Source: Flavobacteriales bacterium (GTDB lineage Bacteria > Bacteroidota > Bacteroidia > Flavobacteriales_E > Vicingaceae). From it: a stretch of 64,000 nt of DNA. The notes beneath the pieces are model-generated. The model ran no database searches and was not told the origin of the DNA. It saw only the letters and a program-made list of their open reading frames with translations. Shown here in pieces: positions 51,951 through 61,427 of this stretch. Each line of letters opens with the position of its first letter. Within the stretch, counting starts at the first letter, position 1. The DNA lies in assembly GCA_029262875.1 (NCBI GenBank), contig JAJCYO010000119.1:1-64000 (forward strand), given 5' to 3'. The position numbers were made by a program, and so were the translations under genes.

Positions 51951-52391
51951 TTATAAATCGAAATCTGGTTCAGCAGCCTTAGCATACTTTTTCTTTTTAG
52001 GTTTAATCTTTTTAACGAAAAGAACATTTACCAGTTCCTCATCTTCAGTTAAGATTACATTGCTAATACCGTTTACTATAGGTAGGTTTTTAGCTTCGTA
52101 TTTAAATCTTAAATCAAGCTTTTCGTAAGTGTTGTCCTCAAATTTTAAATACATGTTATGGTAATCAACGCTACCATTTTTTACGTTAACCTTTCCATAA
52201 AAGCAATCAGCCATACTTCCTTTTCTTATGGTTATAATAACATCATCATAAATGCTATCATTTACCTCGTAAGCGCCTCTTTTTTCAAATACTTTTGCAT
52301 ATTTGGTATAACAGGTTGTTTGTCCTTGAGTTTGTGCAAAAGCCGGTATAATAAGCACAGCTAATATTAGGGTAGATATAAATTTCTTCAT
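51951..52391 (-). CDS. Secreted hypothetical protein
   Basis: Signal peptide MKKFISTLILAVLIIPAFAQ. Confidence 0.7.
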   Translation of the reverse strand: MKKFISTLILAVLIIPAFAQTQGQTTCYTKYAKVFEKRGAYEVNDSIYDDVIITIRKGSMADCFYGKVNVKNGSVDYHNMYLKFEDNTYEKLDLRFKYEAKNLPIVNGISNVILTEDEELVNVLFVKKIKPKKKKYAKAAEPDFDL

Positions 52392-52495
52392 GGATTTCTT
52401 CTTTTAATGGTTATAAAAATAGATATACTTTATTTATTATCTAAATTTGATAGCTATTATTTTGTATTTTAATAGTTTAAAATAAGGATAACAAA

Positions 52496-53068
52496 ATGAG
52501 CATAGAGCTAATTAAAAATAATTTTTTAGAAGCAAAACAACTATTAGACCAATTTATTGGTGATGAAAAAAATATACAGCAAATTGAGGCTGCTGCTAAG
52601 AGTATGATAAGCTCAATTAATGATGGAGGGAAAATTATTTCCTGCGGAAATGGTGGGTCCATGTGTGATGCTATGCATTTTGCAGAAGAGATGACAGGAA
52701 GATTTAGAGAAAATAGAAAAGCAATTCCAGCCGTATCCATTTCAGATGCTTCACACATGAGTTGTGTTGGAAACGATTATGGCTATGATGCTATTTTTTC
52801 TCGCTATGTTGATGCTTTAGGAAAAGAAGAAGATGTGTTGTTAGCCATTAGCACAAGCGGAAATTCAGAAAATGTATTAAAAGCTGCTCTCTCAGCTAAA
52901 GAAAAAGGAATGGTAGTGGTTGCATTAACAGGCAAAACAGGTGGAAAATTGGCTGAAGTTTGTGACATCGAAATAAGAGCACCACATGCTGAATATGCGG
53001 ATAGAGTACAAGAAATTCACATCAAAGTAATTCACTCATTAATTCACTACATCGAAGAAAATTTGTGA
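52496..53068 (+). CDS. gmhA: Phosphoheptose isomerase (SIS domain)
   Basis: [46 protein letters not shown]. Confidence 0.93.
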   Translation: MSIELIKNNFLEAKQLLDQFIGDEKNIQQIEAAAKSMISSINDGGKIISCGNGGSMCDAMHFAEEMTGRFRENRKAIPAVSISDASHMSCVGNDYGYDAIFSRYVDALGKEEDVLLAISTSGNSENVLKAALSAKEKGMVVVALTGKTGGKLAEVCDIEIRAPHAEYADRVQEIHIKVIHSLIHYIEENL

Positions 53069-53072
53069 TTCA

Positions 53073-54611
53073 ATGCTTGTAAAAACTTTCGGAAGTGCCG
53101 TTGTTGGTGTTGATGCTATTACCATTACTGTTGAAGTAAATGTGGATAGAGGGATGAAGTTTTTTATGGTTGGGTTACCTGACAATGCAGTAAAAGAAAG
53201 CCAACAGAGAATAGAAGCAGCATTGAAAAATGTTGGGTTTAAAATGCCTGGCAAAAAAACAGTCGTGAATATGGCTCCTGCCGATATTCGAAAAGAAGGC
53301 TCCGCATATGATTTAACAATTGCTATTGGTATTTTGGCTGCATCAGGTCAAATGAATGAAGAAGGAGTTAATGATTATGTCATTATGGGAGAGCTTTCAT
53401 TGGATGGGAGTTTACAACCTATAAAGGGAGCTTTACCCATTTCAATTCAAGCTAAAAAAGAAGGATTTAAGGGCTTTATTTTGCCTAAAGCAAATGCAAA
53501 AGAAGCAGCTATAGTAGATGGACTTGATGTTTATGGAGTTGACAATATAAAAGAGGTTATTGATTTCTTTAATAAAGATACAATCCTGGAAAAAGTAGAG
53601 ATTGATACCCGAAAAGAATTTTATAATAATTTAAACAATGTTGATTTTGACTTTGAAGATGTCAAAGGTCAAGAAAACATTAAAAGAGCATTGGAAATAG
53701 CTGCTGCTGGTGGACATAATGTTATCTTGATTGGACCTCCTGGTGCAGGGAAAACAATGTTGGCCAAACGATTACCAACAATACTTCCTCCTTTGTCATT
53801 GCAAGAGGCATTAGAAACCACAAAAATTCACTCTGTTGGAGGAAAACTGAGTAAAGAAACCTCTTTAATCAGTGTACGACCTTTTCGATCACCACACCAT
53901 ACTATTTCAGATGTAGCCTTGGTTGGTGGCGGTGGGTTTCCTCAACCTGGAGAGATTTCTTTAGCGCACAATGGGGTGTTGTTTTTGGATGAATTACCAG
54001 AATTTAAAAGAACGGTTTTAGAGGTATTGCGCCAACCTTTGGAAGACAGGAACATTTCTATTTCACGAGCTAAATTTACCGTAGACTACCCAGCAAGTTT
54101 TATGATGATAGCATCTATGAACCCATGTCCTTGTGGTTATTACAATCATCCAGAAAAAGATTGTGTATGCTCGCCAGGTGTGGTACAAAAATATTTGAGT
54201 AAAATTTCTGGACCATTGTTGGATAGGATTGATTTACACGTGGAAGTTACACCAGTTTCATTTAATGAACTGAGTGATAAAACCATTGGAGAATCAAGTG
54301 ATGACATTAGAAAACGGGTAATTGTTGCCAGAAAAATTCAAGAAGAACGGTTTAAAGCTAAAAAAGGAATACATGCCAATGCGCAGATTTCTTCCAAAAC
54401 TTTAAAAGAGATATGCGAGATTGATCAAGAAGGTAGAGATTTATTAAAAAAAGCGATGGATAAACTGGGATTATCGGCTAGAGCTTATGATCGAATATTA
54501 AAAGTAGCAAGAACCATAGCTGACTTAGAGAATGAACCATCGATTAAAACTCATCATTTGGCTGAGGCTATTCAGTATAGGAGCTTAGATAGAGAAGGCT
54601 GGGCAGGATAG
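53073..54611 (+). CDS. comM: YifB/ComM family Mg-chelatase-like AAA+ ATPase
   Basis: GPPGAGKTMLAKRLPTILPPL; FRSPHHTISDVALVGGG; MNPCPCGYYNHP. Confidence 0.95.
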   Translation: MLVKTFGSAVVGVDAITITVEVNVDRGMKFFMVGLPDNAVKESQQRIEAALKNVGFKMPGKKTVVNMAPADIRKEGSAYDLTIAIGILAASGQMNEEGVNDYVIMGELSLDGSLQPIKGALPISIQAKKEGFKGFILPKANAKEAAIVDGLDVYGVDNIKEVIDFFNKDTILEKVEIDTRKEFYNNLNNVDFDFEDVKGQENIKRALEIAAAGGHNVILIGPPGAGKTMLAKRLPTILPPLSLQEALETTKIHSVGGKLSKETSLISVRPFRSPHHTISDVALVGGGGFPQPGEISLAHNGVLFLDELPEFKRTVLEVLRQPLEDRNISISRAKFTVDYPASFMMIASMNPCPCGYYNHPEKDCVCSPGVVQKYLSKISGPLLDRIDLHVEVTPVSFNELSDKTIGESSDDIRKRVIVARKIQEERFKAKKGIHANAQISSKTLKEICEIDQEGRDLLKKAMDKLGLSARAYDRILKVARTIADLENEPSIKTHHLAEAIQYRSLDREGWAG

Positions 54612-54656
54612 TCTTGTGAAGATTATTTTGTATTTTTAGTAACTATTAATTCTATT

Positions 54657-54713
54657 ATGAAATCAATCTTTACTGGGATATTGATTTGTTTAATAACTAC
54701 GGTCCAGGCATGA
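54657..54713 (+). pseudogene. Orphan signal-peptide-like ORF (MKSIFTGILICLITTVQA), possible gene remnant
   Basis: ATG...TGA encoding only a hydrophobic signal sequence. Confidence 0.35.
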
Positions 54714-54780
54714 ATAACAGGAGATTATCGAATAAATTAAATTTATGTAAATTTAGCTGATAAATAAAAAGCCCATAATT

Positions 54781-55227
54781 ATGAAGAAGTTTCAGAGTAC
54801 ATTAATAATAATTCCTTTTTTATGTCTCATTCTATTGTCTTGTAGCAAGGAAGAAAAAGAAGTGGTGGCTATTGAGCCTGATGTTCCGAGTTTTGATCAG
54901 GGGCATATTATTATAAAAATGAATGAGGTAACATTTGGAGTAGACCCAGCCACATTGGTAACTGATATAGAGCTAACCAACTTCACAAAAGGAACAGTAC
55001 ATTCTATTAACCCGGCATTATTTACATACATCCAAGCGAGTGGGTTCAGTTCATTGACCACCACATTTGCCAATGGAAATATAAACGATCAAATGCAATG
55101 TTGTGTTAACCTAAGTGCTGCGGTAAATGTTTCTATCGGGATGCGTTTCGAAAATTTACCAGCTGACTCTGTTCAACTTCAAGCAATAAGCTCAAATTCT
55201 TATTGTGGTAGTGGAAACTACCAATAA
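54781..55227 (+). CDS. Hypothetical lipoprotein
   Basis: Lipobox LILLSCSKEEKE. Confidence 0.65.
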   Translation: MKKFQSTLIIIPFLCLILLSCSKEEKEVVAIEPDVPSFDQGHIIIKMNEVTFGVDPATLVTDIELTNFTKGTVHSINPALFTYIQASGFSSLTTTFANGNINDQMQCCVNLSAAVNVSIGMRFENLPADSVQLQAISSNSYCGSGNYQ

Positions 55228-55256
55228 AAAAAGGAGCGAAAAAAATTCCGCTCCAA
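55226..55256 (-). terminator. Rho-independent terminator
   Basis: Minus strand GGAGCGgaattttttTCGCTCC followed by a T7 tract. Confidence 0.7.
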
Positions 55257-55290
55257 TTTCAATTTGTAACTAAGTAATTATTATTAAACG

Positions 55291-55617
55291 TTAATTTCCA
55301 CTTTTAGTAGGTTCTAAAGCAGGGAGTGCCTTACTCGTAATTCTTGCATAATTACTTGCAATTCGATTGTACTCCAATTCAAAATCTACTTTTGTTTTCT
55401 TGTCAGTTGACTGTGCACTATCTGATAACGCAGAAAGCCTTTTGATGAACTTTTCTTTGTCAGCGGCTGATAATGTTTTGTCTTTTTTAATCGTATTCAC
55501 AGCAGCCGTAGTTGCTTTTTCTATTTTATTAACAGCTTTAGCATCTTGAGCCGAAACTTCATTTCCTGTGATTACAAACAAGCCTATAATAGCGGCTACT
55601 AAAATGGATTTTTTCAT
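55291..55617 (-). CDS. Small secreted hypothetical protein
   Basis: Signal MKKSILVAAIIGLFVITGNEVSAQ. Confidence 0.65.
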   Translation of the reverse strand: MKKSILVAAIIGLFVITGNEVSAQDAKAVNKIEKATTAAVNTIKKDKTLSAADKEKFIKRLSALSDSAQSTDKKTKVDFELEYNRIASNYARITSKALPALEPTKSGN

Positions 55618-55625
55618 AATTTGTT

Positions 55626-58600
55626 TTATTCTTTAATAAATTTATGAGTGATACTTCCATCATTTAGCTGAATAAAGTATAACCCTTTATTTAATGTAGC
55701 GATATTAATCTTAAAGTTGGCTTTATTAACTGTCGTAGCAATCACAGTTTTTCCTAAAACATCTACAATCTTAACATCCTTACTTTCAATTTCCGCATTG
55801 TCATAAACACCATTTACATATATGATGTCTTGAGCAGGATTAGGATAAATACTTACCTCTTCTTTATCCAATTCATCAATACCTGTTATAACACACATGG
55901 TCACTGGTAAAATACTTGGAGAACTACTTCCACAAACATTATCGGCCGTAACTGTGATGTTACCACCAGCAGAACCTACAGTAGCAATAATAGAGTTAGA
56001 ACCACTAGCTCCTGTCCATGTTGCAGGTAATGTCCAAGTATAAAATACACCAGGTACATTTGTCACAGAATAGGTTTCAACATCAAACTCACAAGGAGCA
56101 GTTACACCGCTAATAGCACTTGGTTGAGTTGTTGGTGCAACAACTTCAATATGCGCACTATCTGTATAGTTTGTAGGCCCATTCCCATCATCTACTGTTA
56201 ACGATACAGTATAAAATCCAGGTGTAGCATAAGTTACAGTTGGATTTGGAGCCGAAGAAGTTGCAGGTGTACCTCCATTAAATATCCATGACCATGAAGT
56301 AGGCGTAGAACCAGAAGATAGATCCGTGAATTGTACTGTTGAATTAGTACAAGCTTGACCAGGTGTTCCCTGGAAGTTTGCTACTAAAGCTCCAGAAGTG
56401 TTGTTCCACTTCCACATTCCATTGGTATTGGCATCTTGGTTAAACCAACCTGACCATCCAATTGAAACATTGGTGAATTCAACATATAAATGTTGATCAG
56501 TATCGATAATATTCCATGTCACACCACCATCTTGGCTGTATGAAGAACCAGCTGGGTTCGCACCAGTAGAAAATACCGTGTTCGTTCCTTCTATATAACA
56601 CAACCCATTTACAAATACAGAACCTGTTGTGGTAACCGTGTTCCATGTAGCACCACTATTCGTAGATTCATATACAACACCATTGTTATCAATTATAAGA
56701 CCCGTAGAAGCGTCTTTAAAGGATAAATTACCACTTTGTCCAGTTCCACCAAAATCACTCAATGGGGATTGATAAACAGCCCATGTTGCTCCTTGATCAG
56801 TAGAATGATAAATTCTACCCATGTTGGTTGTAAACCATACAGTGTTTCCAACAACTTCTATTTGCCGTGTATACCCGTATTCTCCCGTTAAAGGGTTCGG
56901 AATATTTGCTCCCGAAACTAAATTCCATGTTGTTCCACCATTCGTTGTTGTATATAACTCAAATTCTCCATTTCCAGCACCAATTGGGTCACCTTGGCAG
57001 AAACCAGTATTGGCATCCCAGAAGTGTACTACGTTTGTAAATGAAGCAGCATCTGAATATGTGGCTGTATTTTGTCTTGACCAAGTTCCTCCACCATTCG
57101 TTGTTTTCCATATACCACCAGTTTGACCGCCAGCAGTAGGGTACGCAGCTAACCATGCGGTGTTGGCATCAAAAGCATGAATGTGAGAGATCCCTAACCC
57201 AGTATTTCCAACATTGATGTTTCCAGGCGTCCATGTATTTCCACCATCAGTTGTTTTAGTAAATTCTTGGATGTTTGCTCCTCCACCTGATCCATCATAA
57301 GCAGTAGCCCAAACAGTATTGGCATCAACAATTGATATCCAGTTAATACCTCTTGAAGCTGTTGAGAATCCAGAGTTTTGAACAATCCAGTTTCCATAAG
57401 GAACAAGGCTTACGTTAATGTAGCTTGTTTTTGTTAATGGAACAGTACTTTGAGAATTGGTTACTGACAGCGTAACATCATAAACCCCAGCAGTTGCATA
57501 AGTAATGGCAGGAGGGGTTTGCCCAACAAAAGAACCTGGAGTTCCACCAGGGAAAGTCCATGTCCAGTTGGTAATTGGGTTACCACCGTCAGCAGAGTTA
57601 TCTGTAAATGTTACAGATTGTCCTTCAGTTATACTTGTTGGATTTCCAGTAAATGCAGGAATTGGATCTCCATTTAATGTTGCTTGTACACATTGTAAAG
57701 CCGCAAGCGCATCTATTCTTGGCCCCATATTTTGATTAATCGTAGCACCAGAACTTATTAAACAGGCTTCTATAGCTGAAGGAGTCATCGCTGGATTAAT
57801 GCTTAACATCAATCCTACCAATCCAGCGGCAAAAGGAGTTGCCATTGAAGTTCCACCCATCTTAGCATAATTATTACCGCCAGTAGTGTAAACAGTACTT
57901 AATAGACCACCATTGGAGTATCCACCAGGAGAAGCAATATCTACATATGGAGTACCACCATTATAATTAGAGAAGAATGAACGACCATCATTGGCATCCA
58001 CAGAACCTACACAGATAACATTGTTATACGCTCCAGGGTATTGAAGTACAGTATTATTATCATTTCCTGCAGCAGCAAGAAAAACAATCGTTGGATAAGC
58101 ATTAATTAAGGCTTGAAAAGCACCACTTGATGAAGGACCACCAAAAGACATGCTTACTACATTTGCACCGTTGTTACAAGCCCATTGAACTCCATCATAA
58201 CTGTTGTAAACACTTCCAGAAGCTCCAGAGTTAGGCGTTGCTTTAATTCCTATTAATTCAACATCACCACCTAAAGAAGCAATTCCTTTAGCATTGTTAA
58301 TATCAGCAGTTGCTAATCCAGCACAATGTGTACCATGAGACCATCCAGAATTAGCATTGTAATCTTGTGGAGGTGTAGCATCATTATCATTATCTGAAAC
58401 ATCTCTTTGTAAGAAAGTTGTTAAATCACTATGGTTCGCAAAAACAGCATTGTCAACAATAGCAACCTTAATGCTATTACTACCAGTACTTATGTTCCAA
58501 GCAGCTTCAGACCCTACTAATGTATGGTACCATTTGTTTGTTCCAGAATGAAATGTGTCATTGGGTATAAAGCTGGTCTTATAAATAGGCTCTTTTTCTG

Positions 58601-58958
58601 CAAATTCGATAATACCTAAGCGAGATAACTTATCAACCAATTCATCAATTTTTGCAAAATCAGTAAAAGTAATACGGTAAATTTTCATTAACTCCGCCTT
58701 ACCCGTATAATAACTTGGACGCTCAAACTTAGTTAAACCAAAACCTTCTAATGCTTCTTTTAAGATTGGATAGTCCGCTACATCTTCTTCCAAACTAAAA
58801 GAATGTTTGTCTATTCTATTCAGTTCATTTGGATTAGCTTTTACTTCTTTTTTTAATTTGAACATTACACGTCCATCCAAAAAATTAGGACTGTATGTTT
58901 GAGAAAATGCAAGATTAAATAGTGCAACGCACCATAGCATTAAGGCTATTTTTTTCAT
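55626..58958 (-). CDS. Secreted S8 subtilisin-like protease with two PKD domains, BNR/YCF48-like repeats and type IX sorting domain
   Basis: AIVDNAVFANHSDL, SHGTHCAGLA, GGTSMATPFAAGL triad; PKD motifs; C-terminal SIYPNPAQDIIYV...LNKGLYFIQLNDGSITHKFIKE. Confidence 0.93.
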   Translation of the reverse strand: MKKIALMLWCVALFNLAFSQTYSPNFLDGRVMFKLKKEVKANPNELNRIDKHSFSLEEDVADYPILKEALEGFGLTKFERPSYYTGKAELMKIYRITFTDFAKIDELVDKLSRLGIIEFAEKEPIYKTSFIPNDTFHSGTNKWYHTLVGSEAAWNISTGSNSIKVAIVDNAVFANHSDLTTFLQRDVSDNDNDATPPQDYNANSGWSHGTHCAGLATADINNAKGIASLGGDVELIGIKATPNSGASGSVYNSYDGVQWACNNGANVVSMSFGGPSSSGAFQALINAYPTIVFLAAAGNDNNTVLQYPGAYNNVICVGSVDANDGRSFFSNYNGGTPYVDIASPGGYSNGGLLSTVYTTGGNNYAKMGGTSMATPFAAGLVGLMLSINPAMTPSAIEACLISSGATINQNMGPRIDALAALQCVQATLNGDPIPAFTGNPTSITEGQSVTFTDNSADGGNPITNWTWTFPGGTPGSFVGQTPPAITYATAGVYDVTLSVTNSQSTVPLTKTSYINVSLVPYGNWIVQNSGFSTASRGINWISIVDANTVWATAYDGSGGGANIQEFTKTTDGGNTWTPGNINVGNTGLGISHIHAFDANTAWLAAYPTAGGQTGGIWKTTNGGGTWSRQNTATYSDAASFTNVVHFWDANTGFCQGDPIGAGNGEFELYTTTNGGTTWNLVSGANIPNPLTGEYGYTRQIEVVGNTVWFTTNMGRIYHSTDQGATWAVYQSPLSDFGGTGQSGNLSFKDASTGLIIDNNGVVYESTNSGATWNTVTTTGSVFVNGLCYIEGTNTVFSTGANPAGSSYSQDGGVTWNIIDTDQHLYVEFTNVSIGWSGWFNQDANTNGMWKWNNTSGALVANFQGTPGQACTNSTVQFTDLSSGSTPTSWSWIFNGGTPATSSAPNPTVTYATPGFYTVSLTVDDGNGPTNYTDSAHIEVVAPTTQPSAISGVTAPCEFDVETYSVTNVPGVFYTWTLPATWTGASGSNSIIATVGSAGGNITVTADNVCGSSSPSILPVTMCVITGIDELDKEEVSIYPNPAQDIIYVNGVYDNAEIESKDVKIVDVLGKTVIATTVNKANFKINIATLNKGLYFIQLNDGSITHKFIKE

Positions 58959-59067
58959 TTTGAATTAAGTTTAGTTAGTTTAGAAGCAGCAATTTAACCA
59001 AAAAAAGTGGATTCTTTCAGAATTCAAATAATAATAACGACTAACTATTGGATTGTTAAATTTCTGT

Positions 59068-59997
59068 CTAATAAAAAAGTCCTGGATTGGAGAACAAGTT
59101 GTAATAGAAAGAGGTAGGTCTGATTTTTTGATTTTCTTGAAATAAATATTGTTTCCCATTTTCATCAAGCATAGGAATATGGGCGTTATCTTTCTTACGC
59201 CAGTTTTTGGGAAGAAAAATCAAATCATGCACTACTCTGTTTTGGATTGCATGCCTAACTTTTTCTGAATCTACACCCAGGCTCCCTTGAATTTTTTGGT
59301 AGGAGGAAGAGGTAACATATTGAAATTGCGCGCTCAATAAACCGTGAGATATTTCTGTATGATTACCCCCGTCTCTGTTTTTATAAATATGGGTATAAGG
59401 GTAGCTTTCATCAGATACTTTATTCCCCATTTCTCCAGTAAAAAGGGTCGAATTAATTCCAAATTGAGCTCTTTCTTCTCTGTATTGAAGTAAAAAAGCC
59501 CCTGTACGGTATCGGTCTAATTTCGGGCGAGCGAAGATGTCATTTTCAGCAATGAAATTCACTTGGCTAAATTCAAATGAGACAATCCCGGTTTGTTGGG
59601 AAGTGCCAACAGTATTAAAGTACCAATTGAAAGCATAGCCAACACTATTTTTTAACTGAGTTTGATTGCTCACAGCACTATAAAAATAATTGGTATCGGA
59701 TGAAACTTTTCCATAACCATAAACTAACCCGAGACTTGCCACTCCTTCAAAGTATTGTTTTTTAGGGCCTAAGTTTTTAAAATTGATGTAAACTCGTAAT
59801 TCTGGATTAAGTTGAAAATGGTTTTTTAAATAATAAGCATTTACGTTAATCCCTATTCTGTCAAATTTATTTCCAATCGCTATGATTACCCCACCATTTA
59901 TTCCATAGTTGTTTTCTTGAATTTGTTGTGCAGAAACCTGGTATTCACTTAATAAAGCAATGATCAAGAGGAAAATTATTTTCAAAGAATTAAACAT
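59068..59997 (-). CDS. Secreted hypothetical protein resembling the 'polymorphic toxin type 23' family of Bacteroidota
   Basis: Signal peptide; motifs from memory FIAENDIFARPKLDRYRTGAFLLQYR, HDLIFLPKNWRKKDNAHIPMLDENGKQYLFQ. Confidence 0.5.
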   Translation of the reverse strand: MFNSLKIIFLLIIALLSEYQVSAQQIQENNYGINGGVIIAIGNKFDRIGINVNAYYLKNHFQLNPELRVYINFKNLGPKKQYFEGVASLGLVYGYGKVSSDTNYFYSAVSNQTQLKNSVGYAFNWYFNTVGTSQQTGIVSFEFSQVNFIAENDIFARPKLDRYRTGAFLLQYREERAQFGINSTLFTGEMGNKVSDESYPYTHIYKNRDGGNHTEISHGLLSAQFQYVTSSSYQKIQGSLGVDSEKVRHAIQNRVVHDLIFLPKNWRKKDNAHIPMLDENGKQYLFQENQKIRPTSFYYNLFSNPGLFY

Positions 59998-61342
59998 TTA
60001 CAGCACTAAATTTTTCTCTTATTTGTTCTAAGTCAATAATAATGTTTTTACGTTCTTCTATCAATTCTGATACCATTTGTTGTTTGCTATAAAAACTCGA
60101 TATTAATTTCCAGTTGTAATAAAATTTTCTGGCAAATCTCGCATAGTAAATAGTAAAGAAACCAGATAATGGAAGCGCAATCGCATAAGCTACAGTTAAT
60201 ATGGGAGAGTGTAGTAAAAACCACAATAAAAGAACTTCTAAACAATAAAAGAGCACAAATATAACGGTACCCAACGACATGAGTAGTGCGCCATAAAAAG
60301 CTTCACTATCTGTAATGGCTAATGCAATGTATCTTGGGAGTTTGTAAGGAATGTAACTATTAATAATGCCAAACAGCCATATTGGAAACCCAACAATCAA
60401 TTTAAAAACTGACTTTAGGATATAGACAATTAAATTCTCATTTTGCAATCCTTGCTTCATGTTTTTATCGGAAAGATTGGTTTTGGACAGTTTCTCAAAG
60501 TAACTATCTATCCTAAATTTAGTATCATCAAAAAGTTTTGGTTCGTTGTGCTGAAAATGTTTTACTGCTTCTACAATTTCTTGGGAGATCTTAATTTGTG
60601 TCAAATGATGACTTTCATTTATGTCAGTTGTTTTGGTGAGTTCGGTCTTATAAATACTTTCTACCCTTTCTATTAATTCGTCATACTCATGTTTATCTAT
60701 AGCCACAATTAGATTTCGAATTTTGTCTTCGATATCCTTTGTTAGTTCTTGAACAGCATTTACTTCATCTTTTTGATGTTCACTTTTATAGTCTAACACA
60801 TTTATAGGGGTTCCAATATTGATTACCAATTCACTTCTAAAACGGCTCGATTTAGAATAGTTTAATCCTACTGGTAGGATAGTAACATTTAAGTTGTAAT
60901 CATTTTCCTTTTCAGCACCTAACGCTATACGAGCTGCGCCTGTTTTGATTTTTCTAAGCCTCCTTTCCATTTCACTTGTTCCTTCAGGAAAAATCATTAT
61001 TGCACCTTTATTGCTTAGTTTTTTATAGCAATCTTTAAAAACATCTTCATTTGAAGAAAGCATTTTTGGGTTGTCTTCTGCTCTATGGATAGCGACCATA
61101 TTTAGCCCCCTTAAAATAGATCCGATTATCTTGTTTTTAAACATGACTCCTTTTGCCAAGAAGCTGATTTTTTGTTTTACTAAAACAGCAATGCTTACAG
61201 GGTCTAAAAAAGAACTTGGGTGATTGGCCACAATTAAAAAAGGGCCATCTTTAGGAATATTCTCTCTTCCTTCAATGTGTATTTTTTTAAAAAATACATT
61301 TAAAGCAAGTTTGGCAATAGTTTTTAAAATAGTGTATACCAT
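59990..61342 (-). CDS. 1-acyl-sn-glycerol-3-phosphate acyltransferase family (PlsC-like) with C-terminal TM region
   Basis: VANHPSSFLDPVS, IMIFPEGTSEMERRLRKIKTGAARIAL. Confidence 0.92.
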   Translation of the reverse strand: MVYTILKTIAKLALNVFFKKIHIEGRENIPKDGPFLIVANHPSSFLDPVSIAVLVKQKISFLAKGVMFKNKIIGSILRGLNMVAIHRAEDNPKMLSSNEDVFKDCYKKLSNKGAIMIFPEGTSEMERRLRKIKTGAARIALGAEKENDYNLNVTILPVGLNYSKSSRFRSELVINIGTPINVLDYKSEHQKDEVNAVQELTKDIEDKIRNLIVAIDKHEYDELIERVESIYKTELTKTTDINESHHLTQIKISQEIVEAVKHFQHNEPKLFDDTKFRIDSYFEKLSKTNLSDKNMKQGLQNENLIVYILKSVFKLIVGFPIWLFGIINSYIPYKLPRYIALAITDSEAFYGALLMSLGTVIFVLFYCLEVLLLWFLLHSPILTVAYAIALPLSGFFTIYYARFARKFYYNWKLISSFYSKQQMVSELIEERKNIIIDLEQIREKFSAVNV

Positions 61343-61427
61343 AGCGTATTCAAATATAATTATTTCAAACCTATGATATTCCCAAAAGCTGAACTAACGA
61401 AAAGTGATCAAAAAATGACTTTTGAAA

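Noticed and set aside
56821-57126. 101-aa plus-strand ORF inside the S8 protease gene
   Set aside because: Antisense to repeat-encoding DNA; composition mirrors the sense repeats.
58980-59168. 62-aa minus-strand ORF between the S8 protease and toxin-23-like gene
   Set aside because: Overlaps the end of 59068-59997 in another frame; no coding features.
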